Part shown: piece after piece, positions 1-6,925 of the stretch
Layout of the letters: each line of letters starts with the position of its first letter
Numbering within the stretch: the first letter of the stretch is position 1
Assembly: GCA_030024065.1 (NCBI GenBank)
Contig: JASEIE010000160.1
Coordinates: 1-8,800 of the forward strand
Direction of reading: 5' to 3'
Source: Thermodesulfobacteriota bacterium
Lineage (GTDB): Bacteria > Desulfobacterota > BSN033 > UBA1163
DNA: 8,800 bases
Made by a program: the position numbers and the translations under genes
The notes under the pieces: generated by a model
What the model saw: only the letters and a program-made list of their open reading frames with translations
What the model was told of the DNA's origin: nothing
The model's database searches: none

Positions 1-1061
1 AATCCAGGTCGATCCTTCAATTCTTCCTTCAGGATCTTTACAATACCGTGGGCATGGTGCCATTGCTCCTGATTAGCCAGACAGGCCCCCATCAGGATAT
101 ATCCATCAATCGGCTGAGACAGGATAGCCTTGATCACCCTATAAACTTTGCTCGCCGGTGGGTCACCACTCGTATCGGCATAGTCGGCAATCTTAAGCCC
201 CCGGTTTATCAGAGCACTCGCCCCCAGCATTGCTCCTCCACCACCAATTCCATGAAAGCCGACGTATCCCTCTCCTTCAATCTCGGGAACCATTTGAGCG
301 AAGTACCCTGTCCCCCTGAAATCCCCCTCTTCAATCCACCATGCGAGTTCCTCCAGCTCTGTCGGCTCCCTCTCCATGTCCCGAGGAACTTTAATCCCAA
401 ATTCAGGGTGGCGAAAAATGGAATTGTCATCAAGAGTAATCCGGCAGTCTGCCGCAAAGATCTTTCCCTCCTTTGTTACGACCAATGGATTAATCTCTGC
501 GACTCTTGCATCATATCGTTTAAACACTTCGTAAAGGCCACAGACGGCTCTGCTGATCTCATCTGAATCCAAATTTACCTTCGATAGAAGTGAACGGGCA
601 TCCGAGGGATCCACTCCTTTAAGATAGTCCACCACCATTTTGGCTACCCTTTCAGGATTTCTTGAGGCCACCTCCTCTACATCCACCCCACCTTCGGTAC
701 AAAATACCAGCACGGGAGCCTTGACCTTATACGAACTATCCACAATGACGCCGATGTAGTATTCCTTATCGACATTGAGTCTCTCTTCAACCAGTACCTT
801 CCCAACAGAAAGGCCTTTAATCTTGGATTTTAAGAGTTTCTCCGTCGCACGTTCTGCCTCCTCAGGAGTTTCTGCAAATTGAATACCCCCCGCTTTAAAA
901 CGACCGGTGGCCCAGACCTGGGACTTGATGGCCACCGCTCTTCCAATTTCTTTTGCCACATTTCTCGCCTCCTGGGGTGTAGAAGCCACTTCCCCTTGAG
1001 GAATTGGAACACCTACGGTCTTCAGAAGCTGCTTCCCTTGATACTCATAGATTCTCGCCAT
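1..1061 (-). CDS. sucC: Succinyl-CoA ligase (ADP-forming) beta-subunit-like ATP-grasp protein, 3' end beyond window
   Basis: About 353 codons are visible from an ATG at 1061 to the left edge without a stop, so the C-terminal 30-50 residues of a roughly 390-residue family are missing. The N-terminus (MARIYEYQGKQLL) is the standard SucC start. An ATP-grasp region follows, with QVWATGRFKAGGI at about residues 47-60, TEGGVDVEEVA at about 123-133 and the metal-binding stretch AEINPLV at 188-194, in which E189 and N191, with D205, match the family's Mg-ATP ligands. In the family this subunit holds the nucleotide and pairs with SucD, which carries the phosphohistidine; the pair makes an acyl-CoA from the acid, CoA and ATP. 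The C-terminal ligase domain is divergent: the usual NGAGLAM is GGGGAML here (about 273-279) and FLDVGG is YADTSG (about 294-299). Substrate could therefore be succinate or a related dicarboxylate. It starts 28 bases after the MmgE/PrpD stop, with AAGGGG upstream as ribosome binding site. sucD would be expected just left of the window. Confidence 0.85.
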   Translation of the reverse strand, partial: MARIYEYQGKQLLKTVGVPIPQGEVASTPQEARNVAKEIGRAVAIKSQVWATGRFKAGGIQFAETPEEAERATEKLLKSKIKGLSVGKVLVEERLNVDKEYYIGVIVDSSYKVKAPVLVFCTEGGVDVEEVASRNPERVAKMVVDYLKGVDPSDARSLLSKVNLDSDEISRAVCGLYEVFKRYDARVAEINPLVVTKEGKIFAADCRITLDDNSIFRHPEFGIKVPRDMEREPTELEELAWWIEEGDFRGTGYFAQMVPEIEGEGYVGFHGIGGGGAMLGASALINRGLKIADYADTSGDPPASKVYRVIKAILSQPIDGYILMGACLANQEQWHHAHGIVKILKEELKDRPG

Positions 1062-1089
1062 CTATTTAACCCCTTCTAATTGGTCAAGA

Positions 1090-2472
1090 CTAACGATCCC
1101 TCAATAGGATCGATGTCCACTGCTTTAGATTTCCTAACCTCTCAATCTTTCTGATCTGTCCTACGAACTTATCACGGCGGGCCTTTGAATAAATTGATGA
1201 GGTCAATCCATTAAATTTCTCTATTAATTCATCCCAGGACAAAGCGTTTTCCGGATCCCCTTTAGGATAATCAATTTTTGTAGAGAATGTTCTACCATCC
1301 TTTGTCTTGATCGCAGTTGTTGCGGGCCATTGCCTGGGATAAACTTTTTCCAATTCCAGATCTTCCACACAGCGAACCTTCTTCATCATCTCTTTTACTT
1401 CAGGTGCCTGGATGATTTTCTTTCGATATTGATTCAAGGAAGCATTTCCATAAAGGATTGCAACCGCCGCACCAAAGGGCATGCTGAACTGCGCATCGAC
1501 AACAGACTGTGGATTATATTTTAGTCCTTCAGGAGTGACGATGATGGGAAAACCTGCTTTCAGGATACCAAGGGTAACTTCATCGATCTCTTTTGGCTTC
1601 AGTTGGTTTTCTCGCATGATTTTAAGGATCCCGTCAATTGGCGGTTGCATATATCGGCAACAGGCATGGGGCTTGATGCTCGTCCTCATGATCTCAAAGG
1701 ATGACCCAAGGCCATCCAATACTTTCTTTCCATCCGCATTGAGGGAATAGGCATGGAGGAAACCGTCCCTCCCTTCAATAATAGTAGAGGGACCCTTAAA
1801 CCCTCTCTTTGCCAGGAGACTTGCAATGATCCCGTTATGGGCTGCCCATCCAGGGTGCATCCTCTTTGTCCAAGCACCCTGAGCAAGGAATTCCATTGAG
1901 CCTGCCGCCTGGCTTCCAGCAATACCAAAGGCATTGACCATCTGAGCCTCGTTTAAACCCATTATCTTCGCTGCCGCCGCCGTCGCACCAAATGTCCCGC
2001 AAGTCCCGGTAGGATGAAATCCTCTGCTGTAATGTTCCTTGGGACCGAGGGCCTTTCCCAATCGGATCATCACCTCATAGCCCAGAACGATCCCCTCAAT
2101 GAACCGTTTACCATTCCTGTCTGCCATTTCACAGGCTGCAAAGACTGCAGGAAAGATCGCTACACCAGGATGGAGGGAGGCCTCATTATTGACATCATCC
2201 AGCTCCAAGGAATGGGATGATGTCCCGTTGGCCAAAGCGGCATAGTGATGGGGAGCCCTCGTTTTCGTCCCGATGATTACCCCTCCCTTGGTGATAGGCC
2301 CCATCCCCTTCACGAACTGGTACATCGCCTTTGTTGAATCCTCTAGGAACCCTCTGGCCACCACCCCCACAAAATCGAGGGCGAAGTATTTGGCCCGATC
2401 CACTACCTCCGCGGGAAGTTGATCAAATCTCAATTCAGCACAAAACTTGGCCAACTTTTTTGTAATTTCCAT
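1090..2472 (-). CDS. MmgE/PrpD family protein (2-methylcitrate dehydratase / cis-aconitate decarboxylase superfamily)
   Basis: 460 residues, full length for the family. The signature stretches are visible in order: NGTSSHSLELDD at about 82-93 with HPG at 101-103, GFHPTGTCGTFGA in the middle, then AGSMEFLAQGAWTKRMHPGW and IKPHACCRYMQPPIDGI. The D92/D93 pair, H101, the histidine of GFHPTG, the lysine of TKRMHPGW and the KPHACCRY histidine lie where the cis-aconitate decarboxylase/PrpD active-site residues lie. Members include 2-methylcitrate dehydratase, cis-aconitate decarboxylase (itaconate-forming) and iminodisuccinate epimerase, so motifs alone do not fix the reaction. No methylcitrate synthase (PrpC) or methylisocitrate lyase (PrpB) is in the window, which argues against a simple prp operon. 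The ATG at 2472 has GGGGGA five to ten bases upstream and lies 38 bases after the preceding stop. It looks cytoplasmic, with no signal peptide or membrane segment. Confidence 0.93.
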   Translation of the reverse strand: MEITKKLAKFCAELRFDQLPAEVVDRAKYFALDFVGVVARGFLEDSTKAMYQFVKGMGPITKGGVIIGTKTRAPHHYAALANGTSSHSLELDDVNNEASLHPGVAIFPAVFAACEMADRNGKRFIEGIVLGYEVMIRLGKALGPKEHYSRGFHPTGTCGTFGATAAAAKIMGLNEAQMVNAFGIAGSQAAGSMEFLAQGAWTKRMHPGWAAHNGIIASLLAKRGFKGPSTIIEGRDGFLHAYSLNADGKKVLDGLGSSFEIMRTSIKPHACCRYMQPPIDGILKIMRENQLKPKEIDEVTLGILKAGFPIIVTPEGLKYNPQSVVDAQFSMPFGAAVAILYGNASLNQYRKKIIQAPEVKEMMKKVRCVEDLELEKVYPRQWPATTAIKTKDGRTFSTKIDYPKGDPENALSWDELIEKFNGLTSSIYSKARRDKFVGQIRKIERLGNLKQWTSILLRDR

Positions 2473-2510
2473 AAATTCCCCCTTTTCGTATCTCCTCTTT
2501 CGTCTTTCCT

Positions 2511-2822
2511 TTAACGATACTTTTTCCTTACCCCCACAGTCTGGCCAATAGCCACGGGCAAGGCCTCACGAATCTTCTTGTCCATTCGGATCAGGGTAAT
2601 ATCCTTCTCCTTAGAAAGGATGGCTTTTGCCTTCTGCATCCATGCTCCGTAAATCTCTACGATATCGTTCTCCGAGATTTCTAACCCCTCCATCGCTTCT
2701 TTGCTCATTGCAACAGAACCATCTGCTTCGATATCAGCCCCTACCTTCAGTAGGATCTCCTTCCCATATTGGGGGGCTACATAAGTTCTCCCTTCCACTT
2801 TCCTATAAAAGACGTCCTTCAT
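2511..2822 (-). CDS. Small protein resembling a stand-alone Cdc48/VAT N-terminal double-psi beta-barrel domain
   Basis: 103 residues, preceded by a strong AGGAGG five bases before the ATG at 2822, so it is very likely translated. Most databases would probably call it hypothetical. By eye residues 36-100 resemble the first half of the VAT/Cdc48 N-domain: SVAMSKEAMEGLEISENDIVEI (36-57) corresponds to the VRLD..... L....GD.VEI segment, then a short KAKAIL strand (64-69), then LIRMDKKIREALPVAIGQTVGVRK (77-100) corresponding to the (V/I)RID...R.N.G.SIGD.V.VRK segment. That fold is a double-psi beta-barrel, used in Cdc48 for partner binding and also found in AbrB-like, molybdopterin-binding and aspartate decarboxylase folds. 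There is no ATPase domain here or nearby. It sits between the iron-sulfur/CCG reductase subunit (42-base gap) and the MmgE/PrpD gene (38-base gap), so a role as an accessory, assembly or adaptor protein of the reductase or dehydratase is possible but unproven. Family assignment is from remembered motifs and moderately sure; function is unknown. Confidence 0.8.
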   Translation of the reverse strand: MKDVFYRKVEGRTYVAPQYGKEILLKVGADIEADGSVAMSKEAMEGLEISENDIVEIYGAWMQKAKAILSKEKDITLIRMDKKIREALPVAIGQTVGVRKKYR

Positions 2823-2864
2823 GACTCCTCCTTATTTCATTCAAGTTTGGCAGAAAAGGGGGTA

Positions 2865-4379
2865 TTAGAAATTTCCTGCCCAAAGATCAACGATATTTTT
2901 AACAGCAAGAAAGTTCCCCTCGCCTATGGCCTCTTTAAAATTCCATTCGCACCAGGGACAGGCCGAAACGAGGATGGAACTCCCCGTCTTTTTCGCTTCA
3001 TCTAATCTGACTCTTCCTACATCAAGAGCCAGTCCTGGATTGGAGAGTTTCATCCCCCCCCCAGCCCCGCAGCATTGGGCCATTTCCTTTGAACGATCCA
3101 TCTCAACGAAGTCAACCTTCCCGATGGATTCGATCAGCTTGCGAGGAATATCGTAGATCCCGCAATCTCTACCAAGGCGACAAGGATCATGGTAGGTCAA
3201 TCTCACCTTCTTCTTGAGCTGCACCTTCTTCAGCTTATCCCTTCCCTCCCAGAGGACCTCTGTGACGTGGCGGAATCGAGGCATGGTCTCTGCAGGAAGA
3301 TATTTGGGATAGTGGAGTTTGAAACAACAAAAACATTCGGAGCAGCCCGTGATGACTTCCTCCACCCCTTTCGCTCGGAATCTTTCAAGAAGGTCTTTTC
3401 CGCCTTTAACAAACTCCCCTTCCCCTCCCAATCTCAAGACCGGTTCGTGACAGCAGATCTCATCTTCAGCAAGATAGGCGACATTCTTCCCCACCTGTCT
3501 CAAGAGGCCGATCGTCTCACGGAGGGTGTCTCCAAATTCAAAGGACGAAAGGCAACCGGCAAAGAAAAGAGAGCTCCCGGCCTTTGGGAGGTTGAGCCCT
3601 TCAGCCCATTTCCGTTTCGTATTTTCTCGACCGAAAGGATTGGCATTCCACTTCACACTCTCCACAACCTTTTTGATCGTATTAAAATCTTCCTCCTCCG
3701 CAAAGATCGTCCTCATTTGACCGATGGCCTTCTCAGGGATATCGATCTTCTTCGGACAGATCTCCCGGCAAGCCCCACACTGGGTGCAGTTGTAGAGCCC
3801 ATACCGGAATGCCTCTGCCACCCGCTTGGCCGTATCCAGGGGATTGTAGGCTGACTCCGCGATGTTCACTTGAAACATTGGACCGATAAAGGTGTCCCAC
3901 GCTCCCTTGACCGTTGGACAGACTGAGATACAGGCCATGCAACGGAAGCAATCAGTCATTTCCCTTACAACGTTCACATCGGACTGGTGGACTTTCATCT
4001 CCTTTCTGGAAATATCATCTTCCCTCAATAACCATGGCTTGATCTTCTGATACCGACTTGAGACAATATCCCGGTCGATCAAGAGGTCTTTTACGATGGG
4101 AAAGTAGGGTAAGGGTTCCAACACCATCCCATTTTCTACCGCGGTTTTGCAGGCTAACTTTGGCTTTCCATTGATCAATATGGTACAGCTACCGCACTGG
4201 TATTCTCTGCAGGAGAGCCTCCAGGCAATGTTGGCCCGATATTTCTCATTCACATTGTCCAGGGCTCTCCAGACACGCATCCCCTCATAATAATTGTCCA
4301 CGTTGTACTCTTCGAACCGGGGGGCTTCATCCACCATCAGATCGTAACGATACACTTTAATTTTGAAAGGCTCAGCCAT
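2865..4379 (-). CDS. Fumarate reductase/succinate dehydrogenase iron-sulfur subunit fused to two CCG (HdrB/GlpC-type) domains, TfrB-like
   Basis: 504 residues in three parts. Residues 1-110 form a ferredoxin-like domain with [2Fe-2S] ligands C57, C62, C65 and C77 (SCREYQCGSCTILINGK...AC). Residues 140-215 carry two four-cysteine motifs: C144-C147-C150-C154-Pro and C198-C201-C204-C208-Pro. Residues 270-480 hold two CCG units: C276, C309-C310, C346, C349, and C400, C436-C437, C474, C477. This is the layout of TfrB from methanogen CoM/CoB-dependent fumarate reductase, and of the MfrB plus MfrE pair of Campylobacter/Wolinella methylmenaquinol:fumarate reductase joined into one chain. It should pass electrons between the flavoprotein encoded immediately upstream and a partner bound at the CCG domains. 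In E. coli FrdB the position of C201 is a valine, giving [3Fe-4S]; the cysteine here suggests a second [4Fe-4S]. No membrane helices and no anchor subunit are seen. The ATG at 4379 follows AGGAGG by ten bases and lies 18 bases after the flavoprotein stop. A run of nine G encodes the Gly-rich stretch after the second CCG. Confidence 0.93.
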   Translation of the reverse strand: MAEPFKIKVYRYDLMVDEAPRFEEYNVDNYYEGMRVWRALDNVNEKYRANIAWRLSCREYQCGSCTILINGKPKLACKTAVENGMVLEPLPYFPIVKDLLIDRDIVSSRYQKIKPWLLREDDISRKEMKVHQSDVNVVREMTDCFRCMACISVCPTVKGAWDTFIGPMFQVNIAESAYNPLDTAKRVAEAFRYGLYNCTQCGACREICPKKIDIPEKAIGQMRTIFAEEEDFNTIKKVVESVKWNANPFGRENTKRKWAEGLNLPKAGSSLFFAGCLSSFEFGDTLRETIGLLRQVGKNVAYLAEDEICCHEPVLRLGGEGEFVKGGKDLLERFRAKGVEEVITGCSECFCCFKLHYPKYLPAETMPRFRHVTEVLWEGRDKLKKVQLKKKVRLTYHDPCRLGRDCGIYDIPRKLIESIGKVDFVEMDRSKEMAQCCGAGGGMKLSNPGLALDVGRVRLDEAKKTGSSILVSACPWCEWNFKEAIGEGNFLAVKNIVDLWAGNF

Positions 4380-4397
4380 GATGACTTTTCCTCCTAC

Positions 4398-6149
4398 CTA
4401 TTCATCAATCAATCCACAGACGGGGAAGATGGGCATCTCCACCTCGTCGGGATCGAGCAAGGTTTTGACAATGGGATGTTTTTCGAAGACCAACTCTCCA
4501 TCCGAATTCCGGTGAACCAAGATATTGAGCACCCATTTCTTATCGGTAAGGGGATAATCCTCTCTGAAGTGGCCGCACCGACTCTCTGTCCGAATCAAAG
4601 CACCTCTGGCCATCACTTCTAAAGAGACGATCAAGGATCGAACATCCATCGCCTCGATAAATTCGAGGTTGAAAGAGCGGCCCCGATCTCCAATCCGAGG
4701 CAGCCTTTTGGCCTTGATATCTTCGAGGGTCTGGATGGCATGTTTCAACTTCTCCTCACTTCTTGCAATACCGACATAATCCCAGGAGAGGTTTTTAATC
4801 TCGTTCCTGATCGTGATGGGCGAGATGCCATTGTCGGTCTTCACGACATCCATGATCTCTTTCTCTGTTCGTTCGACCTCCTTTTTAAAATTGACCATAT
4901 TGACCTTGTCATATTTCTCGGAGAGTGCCGCCTGTGCTGCATTCTCCCCAGAGATCTTGCCAGAGACAAGGAGGTCAGGCAGAGAATTGGACCCCAACCG
5001 ATTTCCACCCTGGACCCCTCCAGCCGTCTCGCCGGCTGCATAGAGGTTCTTGACTTTCGTCTCCCAATTGGTATCGACCTTAACCCCTCCGTTCTGATAA
5101 TGGGAAGAAGGATAGATGATCATCGGTTCCTTCCGCATATCCACACCATAGTTGAGACCCCGATAAAGCATCAAGGGAAGACGTTCTTCGATGATCTCCG
5201 GCGGGATATGAGTTGTACTGAGGTATACCCCTCCATCAGGCGTCCCCCTACCTTCTTTTACCTCAAAGTAGATACAGCGGGAGATAAAGTCACGGCAGGC
5301 CAGTTCGACCTGTTTGGGATTGTAACGTTCCATAAAACGTTCGCCAAAGATGTTATAGAGCCTCCCCCCTTCACCCCTGACCCCCTCACTGATCGATTGG
5401 CCGGCAATGGATTCAGGAAAGTTGTATCCGGTAGGATGAAACTGAAAGAACTCCATATCGACCAGTTCTGCACCTGCCTCCAGAGCCATGCGATTGGCAT
5501 CCCCTGCCTTGCCATAGGGAGCAAAACAGTATTTGAAGACCTGCCCTGACCCTCCACTGGCCAGAATGATCGTCTTCGTTCTGAAGATGAAGAACTGTCC
5601 TTTCTTCATCTCATAGACCAAACAACCCACAACCCTACCATCCTCTAAAAGGAGTTTCAGGGCCATACAGTCACTGATGATCTTGATCTCCCTTCGAAGG
5701 GCTTCGCACCTCAACCCCCTCATCATCTCGGCGCCAGTTCGGTCTCCACTGATGCAGGTTCGAGGATAGGAGTGACCACCTAACTGTCTCTGGTAATAGT
5801 TCTGATTAGCATCTCGGTCAAAGAGGGAACCGTAACTTTCCAACTCTTTAAACCTTTCTGTTGCATTCTTGACGAGGATTTCCACCAACTGCTGGTTGTT
5901 GATCATTCCCCCCCCGATGCAGGTGTCTTTGAAGTGGACCTCCCAGTTGTCCCGGATATCGCTGTTTCCAAAAGCCGCTGCATACCCTCCCAGAGCCACG
6001 GGAGTGCAACCGCTATGACCAAAGAGGCCTTTGACGAGCATTGTGGTTTTGGCACCCAGAGTATCGGCTGCAATAGCGGCCCGAGTTGCTGCTCCTCCCC
6101 CTCCAACCACTAAAACATCGGTGTCAATAATTGGTGCATTTCGAATCAT
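4398..6149 (-). CDS. frdA: Fumarate reductase/succinate dehydrogenase flavoprotein subunit
   Basis: 583 residues from the ATG at 6149, chosen because GGGAGG sits five bases upstream; a TTG at 6167 would add six residues but has no good ribosome binding site. Domains in order: an FAD dinucleotide-binding fold (DVLVVGGGGAATRAAI, about 11-26), the LGGYAAAFGN stretch (about 53-62), a second FAD contact (IILASGGSGQVF), then the capping and catalytic region. Fumarate reductase active-site motifs are present: EFFQFHPTG, SEGVRGEGG, SSHYQNGGV and GGNRLGSNSL, as is the C-terminal ESRCGHFREDYP segment. The enzyme interconverts fumarate and succinate, or a close analogue, with electrons from the iron-sulfur/CCG subunit encoded next. 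The histidine that covalently holds FAD in E. coli FrdA (S-H-T-V-A-A) is not seen; the aligned residue looks like C48 in GHSGCTPVALGG, although H45 is nearby. L-aspartate oxidase and thiol-dependent fumarate reductases share this fold; the adjacent subunit favours a reductase or dehydrogenase. No Tat signal is visible, so it is probably cytoplasmic. Confidence 0.94.
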   Translation of the reverse strand: MIRNAPIIDTDVLVVGGGGAATRAAIAADTLGAKTTMLVKGLFGHSGCTPVALGGYAAAFGNSDIRDNWEVHFKDTCIGGGMINNQQLVEILVKNATERFKELESYGSLFDRDANQNYYQRQLGGHSYPRTCISGDRTGAEMMRGLRCEALRREIKIISDCMALKLLLEDGRVVGCLVYEMKKGQFFIFRTKTIILASGGSGQVFKYCFAPYGKAGDANRMALEAGAELVDMEFFQFHPTGYNFPESIAGQSISEGVRGEGGRLYNIFGERFMERYNPKQVELACRDFISRCIYFEVKEGRGTPDGGVYLSTTHIPPEIIEERLPLMLYRGLNYGVDMRKEPMIIYPSSHYQNGGVKVDTNWETKVKNLYAAGETAGGVQGGNRLGSNSLPDLLVSGKISGENAAQAALSEKYDKVNMVNFKKEVERTEKEIMDVVKTDNGISPITIRNEIKNLSWDYVGIARSEEKLKHAIQTLEDIKAKRLPRIGDRGRSFNLEFIEAMDVRSLIVSLEVMARGALIRTESRCGHFREDYPLTDKKWVLNILVHRNSDGELVFEKHPIVKTLLDPDEVEMPIFPVCGLIDE

Positions 6150-6154
6150 CTCTT

Positions 6155-6160
6155 CCTCCC
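6155..6160 (-). promoter_or_regulatory. Ribosome binding site that decides the flavoprotein start
   Basis: GGGAGG on the minus strand, five bases before the ATG at 6149. It favours that ATG over the in-frame TTG at 6167, which lies upstream of this site. Confidence 0.7.
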
Positions 6161-6176
6161 TTTCCAATAAGGGTGA

Positions 6177-6908
6177 TTATTTTTTCTCCCTCTCCGAAAC
6201 CAATCGGCTTTTCATCTCTTCAGCACTACCGAACTCCATCTTCGTCAACCTCTGATAATAAGATCGTGAAGTATAGAGGGCTGCCATCGGATTATGGCCT
6301 GTCACCCGGTCCTTCACCGCAAAAACAGTTGTGAGACCTTCGATATATTTCAAAAAAAGGGAGTCATGGCCGATACAGAGACCTAGCATGACATTAAAAT
6401 CCGTCTTGGCTTCGTTTAAGATTTTTGCCTGTGTAATGGGATTGCACATTGGCTCGAATTCTCCAATTCTGATCTTCTCCTCATCCCTTACCCCGATTCT
6501 CTCCTTCGGAACCCCTCCAACTTTGCAGGAGACCGCAACTACCTCAAAACCGTGCTTTTCCAAAATTTCTGAGAGAATCGATGCCTCTTGTGTGAGACCC
6601 CCGCAAAACGCCATCCCAAGTTTCTTATAGCCCATCCTCTGCGAGAATTCGATCAATTCCTCCACTCTGCTCTTGGTGGGGATCATCACGAAGGGCTTTG
6701 CCTCCCGATAAGCATAACAGGAACCTTCTTGAACAGAGGCCAGCCTGGCAAATTCCTTCACCTCTGGATCTTTGTAATCTTCCATTGCAGAGGCCAGAAC
6801 CTTCCCCCCTTCTTTTGTGGGACACCACTTAGGGCCCTTCCCATTCTCAAGCCGACATATTTTTTCAACGATGGCACACTTGGTACAATTGCAATCAAGA
6901 ATCTCCAT
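6177..6908 (-). CDS. DUF1847 family cysteine-rich (metal-binding) protein
   Basis: 243 residues. The N-terminus is cysteine-rich (C6, C8, C11, C18, C29, ending in a WCP) and probably binds zinc or an iron-sulfur cluster. A Rossmann-like part follows with GMAFCGGL (C102), VSCKVGG (C128), EPMCNP (C155), and the strongly conserved GLCIGHDSLF (C178, H181) and VKDRVTGHNPMAALY. These last two are what I recognise as DUF1847. The biochemical role of the family is not known to me. The number of conserved cysteines and the CxGHDS motif would suit metal or cluster binding, or redox or sensor function. It sits between the hydro-lyase beta gene (17-base gap) and the flavoprotein gene (27-base gap), with AGGAG five bases before its ATG. 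Co-translation suggests it serves these iron-sulfur enzymes, for example in cluster insertion or repair, or is an unrecognised subunit; both are inference. Confidence 0.88.
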   Translation of the reverse strand: MEILDCNCTKCAIVEKICRLENGKGPKWCPTKEGGKVLASAMEDYKDPEVKEFARLASVQEGSCYAYREAKPFVMIPTKSRVEELIEFSQRMGYKKLGMAFCGGLTQEASILSEILEKHGFEVVAVSCKVGGVPKERIGVRDEEKIRIGEFEPMCNPITQAKILNEAKTDFNVMLGLCIGHDSLFLKYIEGLTTVFAVKDRVTGHNPMAALYTSRSYYQRLTKMEFGSAEEMKSRLVSEREKK

Positions 6909-6925
6909 ATCTTCTCCTATTTCAT

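Noticed and set aside
48..566. Open frame on the plus strand (172 codons) near the left edge.
   Set aside because: The minus strand here reads continuously as the SucC-like protein from 1061 to the edge, with ATP-grasp motifs.
3189..3854. Open frame on the plus strand (221 codons) opposite the iron-sulfur/CCG gene.
   Set aside because: It is antisense to a gene whose cysteine motifs are all intact, and its own translation is low-complexity and resembles no family.
2865..4379. Two separate genes (FrdB and HdrB-like) joined by a sequencing error.
   Set aside because: The frame is continuous with a plausible linker at about residues 215-270, and natural fusions of this layout (TfrB) are known.
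4740..5549. Long open frame on the plus strand (269 codons) opposite the flavoprotein gene.
   Set aside because: It lies wholly antisense to a gene with full fumarate reductase motifs, has no recognisable domain, and reflects the codon composition of the real gene.
6150..6167. TTG start six codons upstream for the flavoprotein.
   Set aside because: The GGGAGG ribosome binding site lies between this TTG and the ATG at 6149, which it serves at a normal five-base distance.
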